This document shows positions 1 through 5,521 of a stretch of 5,521 nt of DNA, piece after piece. Below the pieces are notes generated by a model that saw only the letters and a list, made by a program, of their open reading frames with translations, had not been told where the DNA came from and searched no databases. The stretch covers positions 1 through 5,521 of the forward strand of contig JAKBAF010000104.1 in NCBI GenBank assembly GCA_021809305.1, given 5' to 3'. The translations under genes and the position numbers were made by a program. The DNA comes from a bacterium. GTDB lineage: Bacteria > Chlamydiota > Chlamydiia > Chlamydiales > JAFEGQ01. Every line of letters begins with the position of its first letter. The first letter of the stretch is position 1.

Positions 1-1
1 T

Positions 2-340
2 ATTGCCATCGCCTTCTTACTTGCCGGCGCGCTCACCTGGTTTGTCGGCGCTATCCTCCGGAGCACCGTCTCTCGCCAAAGGGAGTACTTAGCCGACGCA
101 AGCGCTGTCCAATACACCCGAAACCCCGATGGAATTGCGGGAGCCCTGCGCAAAATCGCAAATGAGGAGCAGCAAGCCATGCCCAAGCGCGGCATGGGCT
201 ACTCCCACCTCTACTTCTCCAATCAGTCCCTCTTCGGCCGCCTCTTTGCTACCCACCCCCCCTTGGCCAAACGGATCGAGGCCATCGAGGGCAAGCGCTT
301 CCTTAATGACGACCTCCAAGTCACCCCTAAGAAGAAGTAA
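2..340 (+). CDS. M48 family zinc metallopeptidase, C-terminal fragment (5' end off window)
   Basis: The reading frame is open from the window edge to a TAA at 338-340 and gives 112 residues of a C-terminus. Residues 1-20 are a hydrophobic membrane segment. It is followed by SRQREYLADASAVQYTRNP (residues 24-42), the signature of M48 (Ste24/HtpX-like) peptidases. The Glu in REYLAD (residue 28) is the expected third zinc ligand. FATHPPLAKRI (82-92) is the typical C-terminal family motif, and the tail ends in lysines. The HExxH motif that supplies the other zinc ligands must lie upstream of the window. The wording resembles the membrane M48 proteases often encoded next to lemA more than classical HtpX; this is from memory, and no lemA is visible. 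The family acts in the cell membrane in protein quality control. Family assignment is strong; the exact subfamily and substrate are unknown. Confidence 0.88.
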   Translation: MAIAFLLAGALTWFVGAILRSTVSRQREYLADASAVQYTRNPDGIAGALRKIANEEQQAMPKRGMGYSHLYFSNQSLFGRLFATHPPLAKRIEAIEGKRFLNDDLQVTPKKK

Positions 341-349
341 GCTATATTG

Positions 350-378
350 TTGAAATAAAGTAGAGAATGCAGGATAAT
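350..378 (+). promoter_or_regulatory. Predicted sigma70-type promoter for the small membrane protein and tyrP
   Basis: TTGAAA (350-355) and GATAAT (373-378) are separated by exactly 17 bp, each matching the consensus hexamer at 5 of 6 positions. Transcription would start near 385, about 16 nt before the ATG at 401 or 28 nt before the GTG at 413. It lies in the 60-bp gap after the peptidase gene, which suggests the two downstream genes form their own transcription unit. Confidence 0.6.
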
Positions 379-400
379 AGGGCTCTTAAATTCGATCTAG

Positions 401-736
401 ATGGAGGAGCCCGTGGGTAAGCTACTAACAGATGAGCGCGCAAATCTCTTGTGTGCAGGCCTTTTTCTTATTGCTCTCGCGGTTCTCCATCTCGTTAACT
501 TCACCTCCTTTGGCAATGAGGTGGTTCTAGCTGGTGGCGGAGCCTTCGTTCTGCGACAGCTACTCACTGCTCGCTATTTAAGCGGAGCCATCATTGCCAC
601 TGTCCTTATTAGCCTAGAGATCACCCCCCTCTCGCGGGTCATGATCTCGATCCTCTTTGGAGTGCTGGGGCTCTATCTCATAGCTGCCCTCCTCTATAAG
701 AAGAAGAGGCCTAAAACTGAGATCATCATCGAATAG
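401..736 (+). CDS. Small uncharacterised multi-pass membrane protein
   Basis: I do not recognise this 111-residue protein. It has a short polar N-terminus (1-13) and a strongly hydrophobic segment at about 14-34. A glycine/alanine-rich stretch (39-52) may be a second pass. Further hydrophobic segments lie at about 60-75 and 78-98. The end is a basic, charged tail (KKKRPKTE) that would be cytoplasmic by the positive-inside rule. No enzyme motif is visible. It has its own promoter and sits 34 bp upstream of the permease gene on the same strand, so co-expression with aromatic amino acid uptake is likely, but a functional link is inference. The start is uncertain: the ATG at 401 has no Shine-Dalgarno sequence, whereas the in-frame GTG at 413 has GGAGGAG just before it and would give 107 residues. 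It reads as a real gene from its membrane-protein character, promoter and lack of a competing frame. Confidence 0.72.
   Translation: MEEPVGKLLTDERANLLCAGLFLIALAVLHLVNFTSFGNEVVLAGGGAFVLRQLLTARYLSGAIIATVLISLEITPLSRVMISILFGVLGLYLIAALLYKKKRPKTEIIIE
403..409 (+). promoter_or_regulatory. Shine-Dalgarno-like GGAGGAG that favours a GTG start at 413
   Basis: GGAGGAG lies inside the first codons of the longer reading. Its GGAGG core ends 5 nt before an in-frame GTG at 413. Nothing comparable precedes the ATG at 401. If it is used as a ribosome binding site, the membrane protein begins VGKLLTDER (with formyl-Met) and loses four residues. Confidence 0.4.
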
Positions 737-770
737 CCGCCCCTCGCCCCTTAACGAATAGGCTTCTCTT

Positions 771-2012
771 TTGGATCGACCACCACTCGCTTTGGACGAG
801 AGCGCCTCATCGGGCCCCATCGCACCCGTAAAGGGAGGCTCGGTTATTACTGGTGCCTTTCTGATTGCTGGGACCTCCATCGGTGCAGGGATGCTCGCCC
901 TCCCCTTCAAAACGGGGGTAGCGGGCCTCTTACCAGCCTTTGCCGTCAGCGCGCTCACCTGGCTCTACATGCTAGCAACAGGCCTCCTTCTTCTTGAGGC
1001 CACCCTCTGGATGCCGGAGGGGGCGAATCTCCTCTCTATGAGCAGACGCCTGCTTGGCAAAGGGGGCTTTTTTATTACGGGCGCAGCCTTCCTCTTTCTC
1101 TACACCTGCCTGCTCGTTGCCTACTATGCTGGGGGCGTTCCCCTCTTTCAGGAGAGTATCGAGGGGCTCTTTAAGATCAGCTTAGGCCATGGGATAAGCA
1201 CCTTTCTTTTCACGCTCCTCTTTGGCGGAATTGTCTTCCTTGGAGCACGAGCGACAAGTCGGCTAAATTTTATCCTTATGTGGGCGCTCATCTTAAGCTA
1301 TTTTGCGCTAGTTGGCACACTCGGATCCGAGGTCAAGAGCACAAATCTTGAGCGGCGCGAGTGGCCCCTTGCGCTTGCAGCCATACCTACCCTCTTTAGC
1401 GCCTACGGCTACCACAATATGGTCCCCTCGCTTGTGACCTATCTCGAGCGCAATACCCGGAAGCTTAAGGTAGCCATTGTCATTGGCACATCCATTCCCT
1501 TTATCGTCTACACCCTTTGGGAGTGGGTCGTCATCGGCGCCCTCTCTAAGGGGGCGATAGTGGAGACGCTAGCTCAAGGCGAGGTGATCACAGCCTCTTT
1601 CCACACATTGCCAAAAGGGGCGTGGATTGCTGCGGCCGGCAGGCTCTTCTCCCTCTTTGCCATCACTACCTCCATTTTAGGCGTTGGCCTATCGATGGTC
1701 GATTTTCTTGGCGATGGCACCAAGATTAAGAGGACGGGGAAAGGACGGCTTCTTCTGACCTCGCTCGTCTTCCTCCCACCCGTTCTTTTTACCTCAATCA
1801 GCCCTGGCCTCTTCTTTGCCGCCCTCCACTATGCGGGAGGGTTTGGTGAGGCCCTGCTTAATGGCCTCATGCCCGCCCTCTTTGTCTACGTTGGCCGCTA
1901 CAGACTCAAGCTCGTCTCTAAAGACCCTCTCCCGGGTGGGAAGCTCCTACTTCTTGGCCTTATGGCCATCGCCTCTTTTATCTTTATTCACGAGCTTATC
2001 GCCCTCTTATAG
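771..2012 (+). CDS. tyrP: Aromatic amino acid (tyrosine/tryptophan) permease, TyrP/HAAAP family
   Basis: This 413-residue inner-membrane protein is predicted to import tyrosine or tryptophan by proton symport, as family members do. The diagnostic GTSIGAGMLALP motif in the first membrane segment is at residues 34-45, matching the GTTIGAGMLAMP region of E. coli TyrP. A second family-like block, FSAYGYHNMVPSL (209-221), matches the conserved Phe/Gly/His-Pro-Ser-Leu segment. About eleven hydrophobic segments can be placed (near 24-45, 50-78, 99-121, 141-159, 164-183, 197-215, 234-258, 284-311, 327-345, 347-373, 390-413), the usual topology. Length is normal for the family. The start is TTG at 771: the frame is closed by TAG at 759-761, and the first ATG lies inside the GAGM motif. 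A TTG at 792 is the only other possible start before the core, and neither has a clear Shine-Dalgarno sequence. Substrate preference cannot be read from sequence. It probably shares the transcript with the small membrane protein upstream. Confidence 0.9.
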   Translation: MDRPPLALDESASSGPIAPVKGGSVITGAFLIAGTSIGAGMLALPFKTGVAGLLPAFAVSALTWLYMLATGLLLLEATLWMPEGANLLSMSRRLLGKGGFFITGAAFLFLYTCLLVAYYAGGVPLFQESIEGLFKISLGHGISTFLFTLLFGGIVFLGARATSRLNFILMWALILSYFALVGTLGSEVKSTNLERREWPLALAAIPTLFSAYGYHNMVPSLVTYLERNTRKLKVAIVIGTSIPFIVYTLWEWVVIGALSKGAIVETLAQGEVITASFHTLPKGAWIAAAGRLFSLFAITTSILGVGLSMVDFLGDGTKIKRTGKGRLLLTSLVFLPPVLFTSISPGLFFAALHYAGGFGEALLNGLMPALFVYVGRYRLKLVSKDPLPGGKLLLLGLMAIASFIFIHELIALL

Positions 2013-2075
2013 CCATGGGGATTTCCAGGTCATAGGCGTGGCCGTGCAGCTTGCGAACTTGGGGAAAATGGAAAA

Positions 2076-2134
2076 GGCTTAAGACAGCACCCCCCGTGGC
2101 ATTGGCATAGCAAGTGGGGCGCATGTCCTAAGCC
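2076..2134. repeat. Imperfect inverted repeat GGCTTAAGAC / GTCCTAAGCC
   Basis: GGCTTAAGAC at 2076-2085 and GTCCTAAGCC at 2125-2134 are complementary at 9 of 10 positions, with a 39-bp centre. The single mismatch is A-C on the plus strand but becomes a permitted G-U pair in minus-strand RNA. A related TCCTAAGC at 2143-2150 directly repeats the right arm (2126-2133). No T-run follows, so this looks no better as a terminator than as a protein-binding site. Confidence 0.45.
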
Positions 2135-2167
2135 AAACTTAATCCTAAGCTGACGAGACAAAATTTT

Positions 2168-2198
2168 GGAAGGGGTTTTCTCGCCAGCCACCCCTTTC
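2168..2198 (+). terminator. Hairpin GGAAGGGGT / ACCCCTTTC, weak candidate tyrP terminator
   Basis: Arms at 2168-2176 and 2190-2198 can form a 9-bp stem with one G-U pair and a 13-nt loop. It lies about 155 bp after the tyrP stop and before the oppA promoter, a suitable place to end the tyrP transcript. The only T-run, TTTT near 2211, is about 12 nt downstream, so it is not a textbook intrinsic terminator. Confidence 0.28.
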
Positions 2199-2233
2199 TC
2201 ATCCGGCTCATTTTGTGTGCCTTAAGCAAAAGA

Positions 2234-2262
2234 TTGACTTTCATGGTTATGCTGACAATAAT
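2234..2262 (+). promoter_or_regulatory. Predicted sigma70-type promoter for oppA
   Basis: TTGACT (2234-2239) and AATAAT (2257-2262) are 17 bp apart, each with 5 of 6 consensus bases. The predicted transcript begins near 2269 and leaves a leader of about 60 nt. A CTTAAGCA copy of the repeated motif (2221-2228) ends 5 bp upstream of the -35 box, where a regulator could touch polymerase. Confidence 0.65.
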
Positions 2263-2316
2263 TTGTTCCCTTTAGGCAGACCTGTAGATCAGTTTATGCA
2301 TTCACGAAACTCAAAA

Positions 2317-2323
2317 AAGGGGG
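2317..2323 (+). promoter_or_regulatory. Ribosome binding site of oppA
   Basis: AAGGGGG ends 6 nt before the ATG at 2330. This purine-rich stretch supports that start over the in-frame ATG at 2399, which has no comparable site and would lose the basic part of the export signal. Confidence 0.55.
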
Positions 2324-2329
2324 CTCTCA

Positions 2330-4015
2330 ATGAAAAATGAGACTCTGCCCTGCGAGAAGAGACCTTCTTTAGTTAAGGCCACATCGAAACTCTCCCTCAT
2401 GGTTTTTCTCGCCTGTGCCTTGACCCTTGCCAGCCCATCTGATGCGCGCCATTCAGAAAAAGGGAGCGCTGCGATGAAATCAGACAACCGCGCAGCCATT
2501 CGATTGAATATCGCCCAAAACCCCCTTTCACTTGATCCAAGAGATGTCGCCTCCAGAAGAGATGCCATAATTCCGCGCATGCTGATGGAGGGGCTGACAC
2601 GGCTTGATCAAGATGAGAACCCATCTCCTGCGATGGCTGAATCGATCGAGATCTCAGACGATGGGCTCATCTACACCTTCCACCTGCGCAACGCTCTCTG
2701 GTCAGACGGCCAGCCGGTCACGGCACGCGATTTTGAGTATGGCTGGAAGAGCGCCCTCCTACCGCAATTTGGACAGGTCTGCCCAGACATCTTCTTTCCC
2801 ATACAAAATGCGAGAGCTGCGCTCGAAGGACGGCTCCCAGTAGATTTTCTAGGAGCAAGAGCCACCAACGCCAAGACCTTTGTTGTCTATCTCGAACACC
2901 CCTGCCCCATCTTCTTGGAATTTTGCACCCATCCAGCCTTCTCGCCCATTCGCCAAGAGATCGATGAGAAAAATCCTAGATGGAGCAGATCGCCTGCAAC
3001 CTACATCAGCAATGGCCCCTTTCGCCTTGTAAAATGGGCGGATGATGAGGAGATCGCGGTTGAGAAGAACCCCCTCTACTGGGATGCAAAGAGTGTCGGA
3101 CTTGATGAGATCCACCTCTCGATGCTCCAAGAAGCAACGGCGGTGCTCTCTCTTTTTGAGGAGAAGCAGCTCGACTGGGCGGGCTTGCCCTTATCTGAGC
3201 TTCCAAGAGATGCCCTCCCCAGCCTCAAAAGAAACGGCCAACTTGAGATCGATCCTACAGCCACCCTTTATTGCTACCATTTCAACATGAAGCGGCCCCC
3301 CTTTGACTCGCTTAAAATGCGACAAGCTTTTGTCTATGCACTTGACATGGGCGAGGCTGTCTTGCATCTGCTAGGTGGAGGGGAGACCGTGGCAACAAGT
3401 CTCCTCCCCGCCTCCCTTACCCAGTATCATGAACCACTCCTGACGCAGCCTGAGCTCAAAGCAGAGCGTGAGAGAGCTGCGATTAGACTCTTTGAGGAAG
3501 CTCTGCAAGAGCAGGGCTATACTCGAGAGAGTCTGCCTCCTATCACCATCTGCTACTCTATGGTGGAAGGGTATAAAGCCTTTACCGAATGCGCTCAATC
3601 GAGGTGGGCCTCCCTCTTTCAGATTCCCATCCAGCTGCAAGGCTCTGATCCAAAATTCTTTCTAGCTGAGGCAATGAAAAAAGAGGGGCAGATTACAGCC
3701 TTTTCATGGTGCTCGTGGTTCAATGATCCCTACTCCCTTCTAAGCACCTACCGCGACCTTTCCGGAAGCCACAATTTCTCTAACGTGAATTTGCCCGAAT
3801 TCACCCGCCTCCTTTGGGAGGGGCATAAGAAGCTGCTCCCCTCTCAGCGTAAAGAGGTCTTTGCACAGGCCGAAGAGCTCCTAATGAGCCACTATCCAGC
3901 AGCCCCAGCCTTCAATGGAACTCTACTTTATGTGAAGAACCCTCAACTTCAAGGGGTGGTGATCCCGCGATCTGGATGGGTAGATTTCAAATGGGCCTCA
4001 CTTGCCCACTCATAG
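2330..4015 (+). CDS. oppA: Periplasmic oligopeptide-binding protein, OppA/DppA family (SBP family 5)
   Basis: This 561-residue protein is a solute-binding component of a peptide ABC importer. The N-terminus has an unusually long basic region (1-20), a hydrophobic stretch (21-34) and a plausible signal peptidase I site after SDA (37-39). C29 in FLAC is a poor lipobox, so a lipoprotein is possible but less likely. The mature part starts with family features: LNIAQNPLSLDPRDV (59-73), LMEGLTRLDQDENPSPAMAE (85-104), then YTFHLRNALWSDGQPVTARDF (115-135), the family hallmark. NGPFRLVKW (228-236) and KNPLYWD (246-252) follow, and FSWCSWFNDPYSLLSTY (458-474) matches the C-terminal Asp-Pro region. Length is typical (about 530-560). 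No oppBCDF genes lie beside it, so it must use a permease encoded elsewhere, as multiple OppA paralogues in chlamydiae do. Seven cysteines (151, 192, 199, 315, 408, 421, 461) lie in the exported part, more than usual. Peptide specificity cannot be read; nutrient peptides or cell-wall peptides are both possible. Confidence 0.9.
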   Translation: MKNETLPCEKRPSLVKATSKLSLMVFLACALTLASPSDARHSEKGSAAMKSDNRAAIRLNIAQNPLSLDPRDVASRRDAIIPRMLMEGLTRLDQDENPSPAMAESIEISDDGLIYTFHLRNALWSDGQPVTARDFEYGWKSALLPQFGQVCPDIFFPIQNARAALEGRLPVDFLGARATNAKTFVVYLEHPCPIFLEFCTHPAFSPIRQEIDEKNPRWSRSPATYISNGPFRLVKWADDEEIAVEKNPLYWDAKSVGLDEIHLSMLQEATAVLSLFEEKQLDWAGLPLSELPRDALPSLKRNGQLEIDPTATLYCYHFNMKRPPFDSLKMRQAFVYALDMGEAVLHLLGGGETVATSLLPASLTQYHEPLLTQPELKAERERAAIRLFEEALQEQGYTRESLPPITICYSMVEGYKAFTECAQSRWASLFQIPIQLQGSDPKFFLAEAMKKEGQITAFSWCSWFNDPYSLLSTYRDLSGSHNFSNVNLPEFTRLLWEGHKKLLPSQRKEVFAQAEELLMSHYPAAPAFNGTLLYVKNPQLQGVVIPRSGWVDFKWASLAHS

Positions 4016-4040
4016 AATCCACCATCTATGGGCAGGTTTT
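4004..4040 (+). terminator. Hairpin across the convergent oppA/mreC stop codons
   Basis: CATAGA (4011-4016) and TCTATG (4025-4030) form a perfect 6-bp stem with an 8-nt loop. GCC (4004-4006) and GGC (4031-4033) can extend it across a 4-nt bulge. On the plus strand it is followed by AGG and TTTT (4037-4040), which would suit a weak terminator for oppA. Each arm carries a stop codon: oppA's TAG at 4013-4015 and, on the other strand, mreC's TAG at 4026-4028. No T-run follows in the minus direction, so termination of mreC here is less well supported. Confidence 0.4.
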
Positions 4041-5228
4041 AGAGAAGCTTGCACCATCTGAGTTCCATGGCGGGAGTATGAAGAGGGTAGAGAGAGAGTT
4101 GAGATCACGAGAGCCGGCTACTGCCCGAAGAGAGTAGGTGTAGCTCCCCTCTCGAAGGGGATCGATTGACACAACTCGGCCGATCTCCAAGCCCGGAGGA
4201 AAGATCCCATCCATTCCCGTTGTGACAAGAAGATCGCCCATTGCCAGTATGGGGGTACCCCCACGTACGCTGCCAGATGGGCCAGACGGTGCGGTTCGCA
4301 AACTTCGGGCTGGCCCCTCCGCATCAGGTAGGTCGTAATTAAATCCAACCGCTCTAAGAAGGGTCCCACTTGAGCGAAAGAGAGGCTCTCCCGACCCTGC
4401 AAGCTCTCCCTTAGCAAGCAGAATCTCCTGTCCCAAGGGGTCAAGGCGTGATTTTAGAACCTCGAGATTCTGATGGAGGATCCCAGGAGCATCACTTGAG
4501 GGGAAGAGGTCCCCTCGAGAGGCAAGCCCCTCTTGAACGGCGAGGATATGGCCGAGAAGCTCAGCATCACTACCGCCGCCCCGAAGGGCACGCACCGAGA
4601 CTCTAAGGCCCGGATCTGTGATCAGACGAACCCGGCAGTGGTGGGGTGCGATCTCATCGACGACACCAACAAGTGCACTGCCAAGAACAACAGGGCTATT
4701 CTTTTGCAAGACGGGATAGGCAAGAGAGCGCATCTCCTCCGTGCCGACGTTTAGCCAGAGCGTATGCGAGTAGACAAGGGTGGGGCGAAAGAGAACGCGC
4801 GCGGGCACTGCTTCGAGATGGGCCTTGATACGCGCCACAAGATGCTGGCGATGGCGCGTCAGCTGAACCTTTAACTCATCGCCCTCAGGCTGGCCAAGCG
4901 CTATAAGTCGCTCAAGCTGCAACAAAATCTCTTCATGGTAGCGATCGAGATCCAAGAGGTAGGAGAGCTGCTCTTTCAGCCGGCTATTTTCGAGGCGACA
5001 CAAGAGGAGCTCATCGCGCATCTTATCTTGATCACCGTGTGATCCTGCTCTACCTCCCCCTTTTGTCCAGGATGCGAGGCTGAGCACCGCCTTTACACCA
5101 AGAAAAATGGGTGTCGTGAGGTTAAGTGTAGCCGATCTTGCATGGCTAACAACCCTCTCAGGTAGATGGAGAAGGGCAAAGAGTGTGGCTACAAGAAGGA
5201 GATAGGGGAGAGCACTACCCCGCTTCAC
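4026..5228 (-). CDS. mreC: Rod shape-determining protein MreC
   Basis: This 400-residue protein fits MreC, the bitopic envelope protein that links the MreB cytoskeleton to peptidoglycan synthases. The N-terminus is basic and followed by a membrane segment (about 7-22). A charged, leucine-rich helical region (about 66-137) is the expected coiled coil used for dimerisation. The first beta domain begins at ARVLFRPTLVYSHTLWLNVG (143-162) and includes GSALVGVVDEIAPHHCRVRLITDP (183-206). The second carries the family signature GDLLVTTGMDGIFPPGLEIGRV (331-352) and ends with RDLNSLSTLFIL (374-385). The stretch between the two blocks (about 216-330) is much longer than in E. coli MreC, and the whole protein exceeds the common 270-370 residues. 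The start is GTG at 5226-5228, overlapping the aminotransferase stop as GTGA, so translation is probably coupled; no strong Shine-Dalgarno sequence is seen. mreB and mreD are not in the window. Chlamydiae lack FtsZ and rely on MreB-based division, which gives this gene a likely role in division. Confidence 0.86.
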   Translation of the reverse strand: MKRGSALPYLLLVATLFALLHLPERVVSHARSATLNLTTPIFLGVKAVLSLASWTKGGGRAGSHGDQDKMRDELLLCRLENSRLKEQLSYLLDLDRYHEEILLQLERLIALGQPEGDELKVQLTRHRQHLVARIKAHLEAVPARVLFRPTLVYSHTLWLNVGTEEMRSLAYPVLQKNSPVVLGSALVGVVDEIAPHHCRVRLITDPGLRVSVRALRGGGSDAELLGHILAVQEGLASRGDLFPSSDAPGILHQNLEVLKSRLDPLGQEILLAKGELAGSGEPLFRSSGTLLRAVGFNYDLPDAEGPARSLRTAPSGPSGSVRGGTPILAMGDLLVTTGMDGIFPPGLEIGRVVSIDPLREGSYTYSLRAVAGSRDLNSLSTLFILPPWNSDGASFSKTCP

Positions 5229-5521
5229 AGGACCGCTGCCACCGCTTGAGCCACATAGTCAAGGTTCTCCTCATTAAGCCCAGCAACATTGATGCGACCA
5301 TTTGAGGGGGTGTAGATCGCGAATTCGTCACGCAGACGCTCCGACTGAGCCCTATTGAGGCCGCAGAAGGAGAAGAGGCCGCGCTGCTTGAGAAGAGCTG
5401 TAAAATTCCGATCTGGACGCATTTGCGTTAAAGCTTCGGCCAAGGCCTCGCGCATCTCGCTGATCCTAGAGCACATCGCACTAAGCTCGCCGAGCCACTC
5501 AGCTCTTAGCCGCTTATTGCT
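5225..5521 (-). CDS. Aspartate/aromatic amino acid aminotransferase, C-terminal fragment (5' end off window)
   Basis: The minus-strand frame is open from the window edge to a TGA at 5225-5227 and gives the last 98 residues of a class I PLP-dependent aminotransferase, of the type Ia AspC/TyrB kind. The fragment follows the E. coli AspC C-terminus closely in pattern. LRAEWLGELSAM (residues 5-16) leads into a helical MREAL stretch, then KQRGLFSFCGL (45-55) matches KQNGMFSFSGL. LRDEFAIYTPSNGRINVAG (63-81) matches the segment whose Arg (here R76) is the substrate alpha-carboxylate ligand, Arg386 in standard numbering. The lysine that binds PLP lies outside the window. The enzyme swaps amino groups between aspartate or aromatic amino acids and 2-oxoglutarate in the cytosol; AspC versus TyrB specificity cannot be settled from this end. 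An internal Met at 5474-5476 is not the start, since homology continues upstream of it. It overlaps mreC by 4 nt and is the upstream gene of that operon. Confidence 0.92.
   Translation of the reverse strand, partial: SNKRLRAEWLGELSAMCSRISEMREALAEALTQMRPDRNFTALLKQRGLFSFCGLNRAQSERLRDEFAIYTPSNGRINVAGLNEENLDYVAQAVAAVL

Larger units (their letters stand above)
2013..2329. other. 317-bp non-coding gap between tyrP and oppA
   Basis: No credible gene is present; an overlapping frame that runs on to 2082 is a shadow of tyrP. The gap holds an imperfect long-range inverted repeat (2076-2134), a GC-rich hairpin (2168-2198), four copies of a CYTAAGC motif, and the promoter and ribosome binding site of the oppA gene. 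No clear intrinsic terminator with a T-run follows tyrP. Confidence 0.7.

Noticed and set aside
89..319. Minus-strand open frame opposite the M48 peptidase fragment
   Set aside because: The plus strand encodes the clear M48 REYLAD and THPPL motifs; the reverse frame has none.
614..958. Minus-strand open frame antisense to the small membrane protein and the tyrP start
   Set aside because: It covers the conserved TyrP GAGMLALP region on the other strand and its composition looks like a reverse-frame artefact.
1816..2082. Plus-strand open frame overlapping the end of tyrP and running into the gap
   Set aside because: Most of it lies inside tyrP in another frame. It has a Ser/Pro/Leu-biased composition typical of a shadow frame and no promoter or ribosome binding site.
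2013..2329. Riboswitch or T-box leader in the gap before oppA
   Set aside because: The predicted leader after the promoter is only about 60 nt, and no T-box sequence or known aptamer core was recognised.
2414..2416. OppA as a lipoprotein acylated at C29
   Set aside because: FLAC does not fit the usual lipobox well, and only about eight hydrophobic residues precede the cysteine. An SDA signal peptidase I site fits better, though it is not proven.
4118..4444. 108-residue minus-strand open frame inside mreC
   Set aside because: It is fully contained in a well-supported mreC in a different frame and has no recognisable domain.
4533..4828. Two plus-strand open frames antisense to mreC
   Set aside because: Low-complexity, charged translations with no motif; the MreC signature on the other strand explains this DNA.

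Overview
This window most likely comes from a member of the Chlamydiota, probably an environmental lineage with about balanced base composition. The assignment rests on gene content and order recalled from that phylum: a type I aspartate/aromatic aminotransferase directly followed by mreC, a TyrP-type aromatic amino acid permease, and an OppA-type peptide-binding protein with no permease or ATPase genes beside it. No rRNA or marker phylogeny is available here, so this is inference.

Layout. Positions 2-340 (+) are the C-terminal end of an M48 metallopeptidase. A good sigma70-type promoter at 350-378 precedes a small uncharacterised membrane protein (401-736, +) and a TyrP-like aromatic amino acid permease (771-2012, +), probably one operon. 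A 317-bp non-coding gap (2013-2329) holds inverted repeats, a repeated CYTAAGC motif and a second good promoter (2234-2262). That promoter drives an exported peptide-binding protein of the OppA/DppA family (2330-4015, +). It converges on mreC (4026-5228, -), with only 10 bp between the stop codons and a small hairpin spanning both. mreC overlaps by 4 nt the end of an aspartate/aromatic aminotransferase gene (5225-5521, -, cut by the window edge), so these two form a translationally coupled minus-strand operon.

Functionally, the window covers amino acid and peptide acquisition (TyrP, OppA), amino acid interconversion (aminotransferase), cell-shape or peptidoglycan scaffolding (MreC) and membrane protein quality control (M48). 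No mobile element, CRISPR array, tRNA, rRNA or defence system was seen. I found no convincing undescribed system. The points most worth a second look are the small membrane protein beside tyrP, the repeat-rich region upstream of oppA, and the enlarged middle region of MreC.
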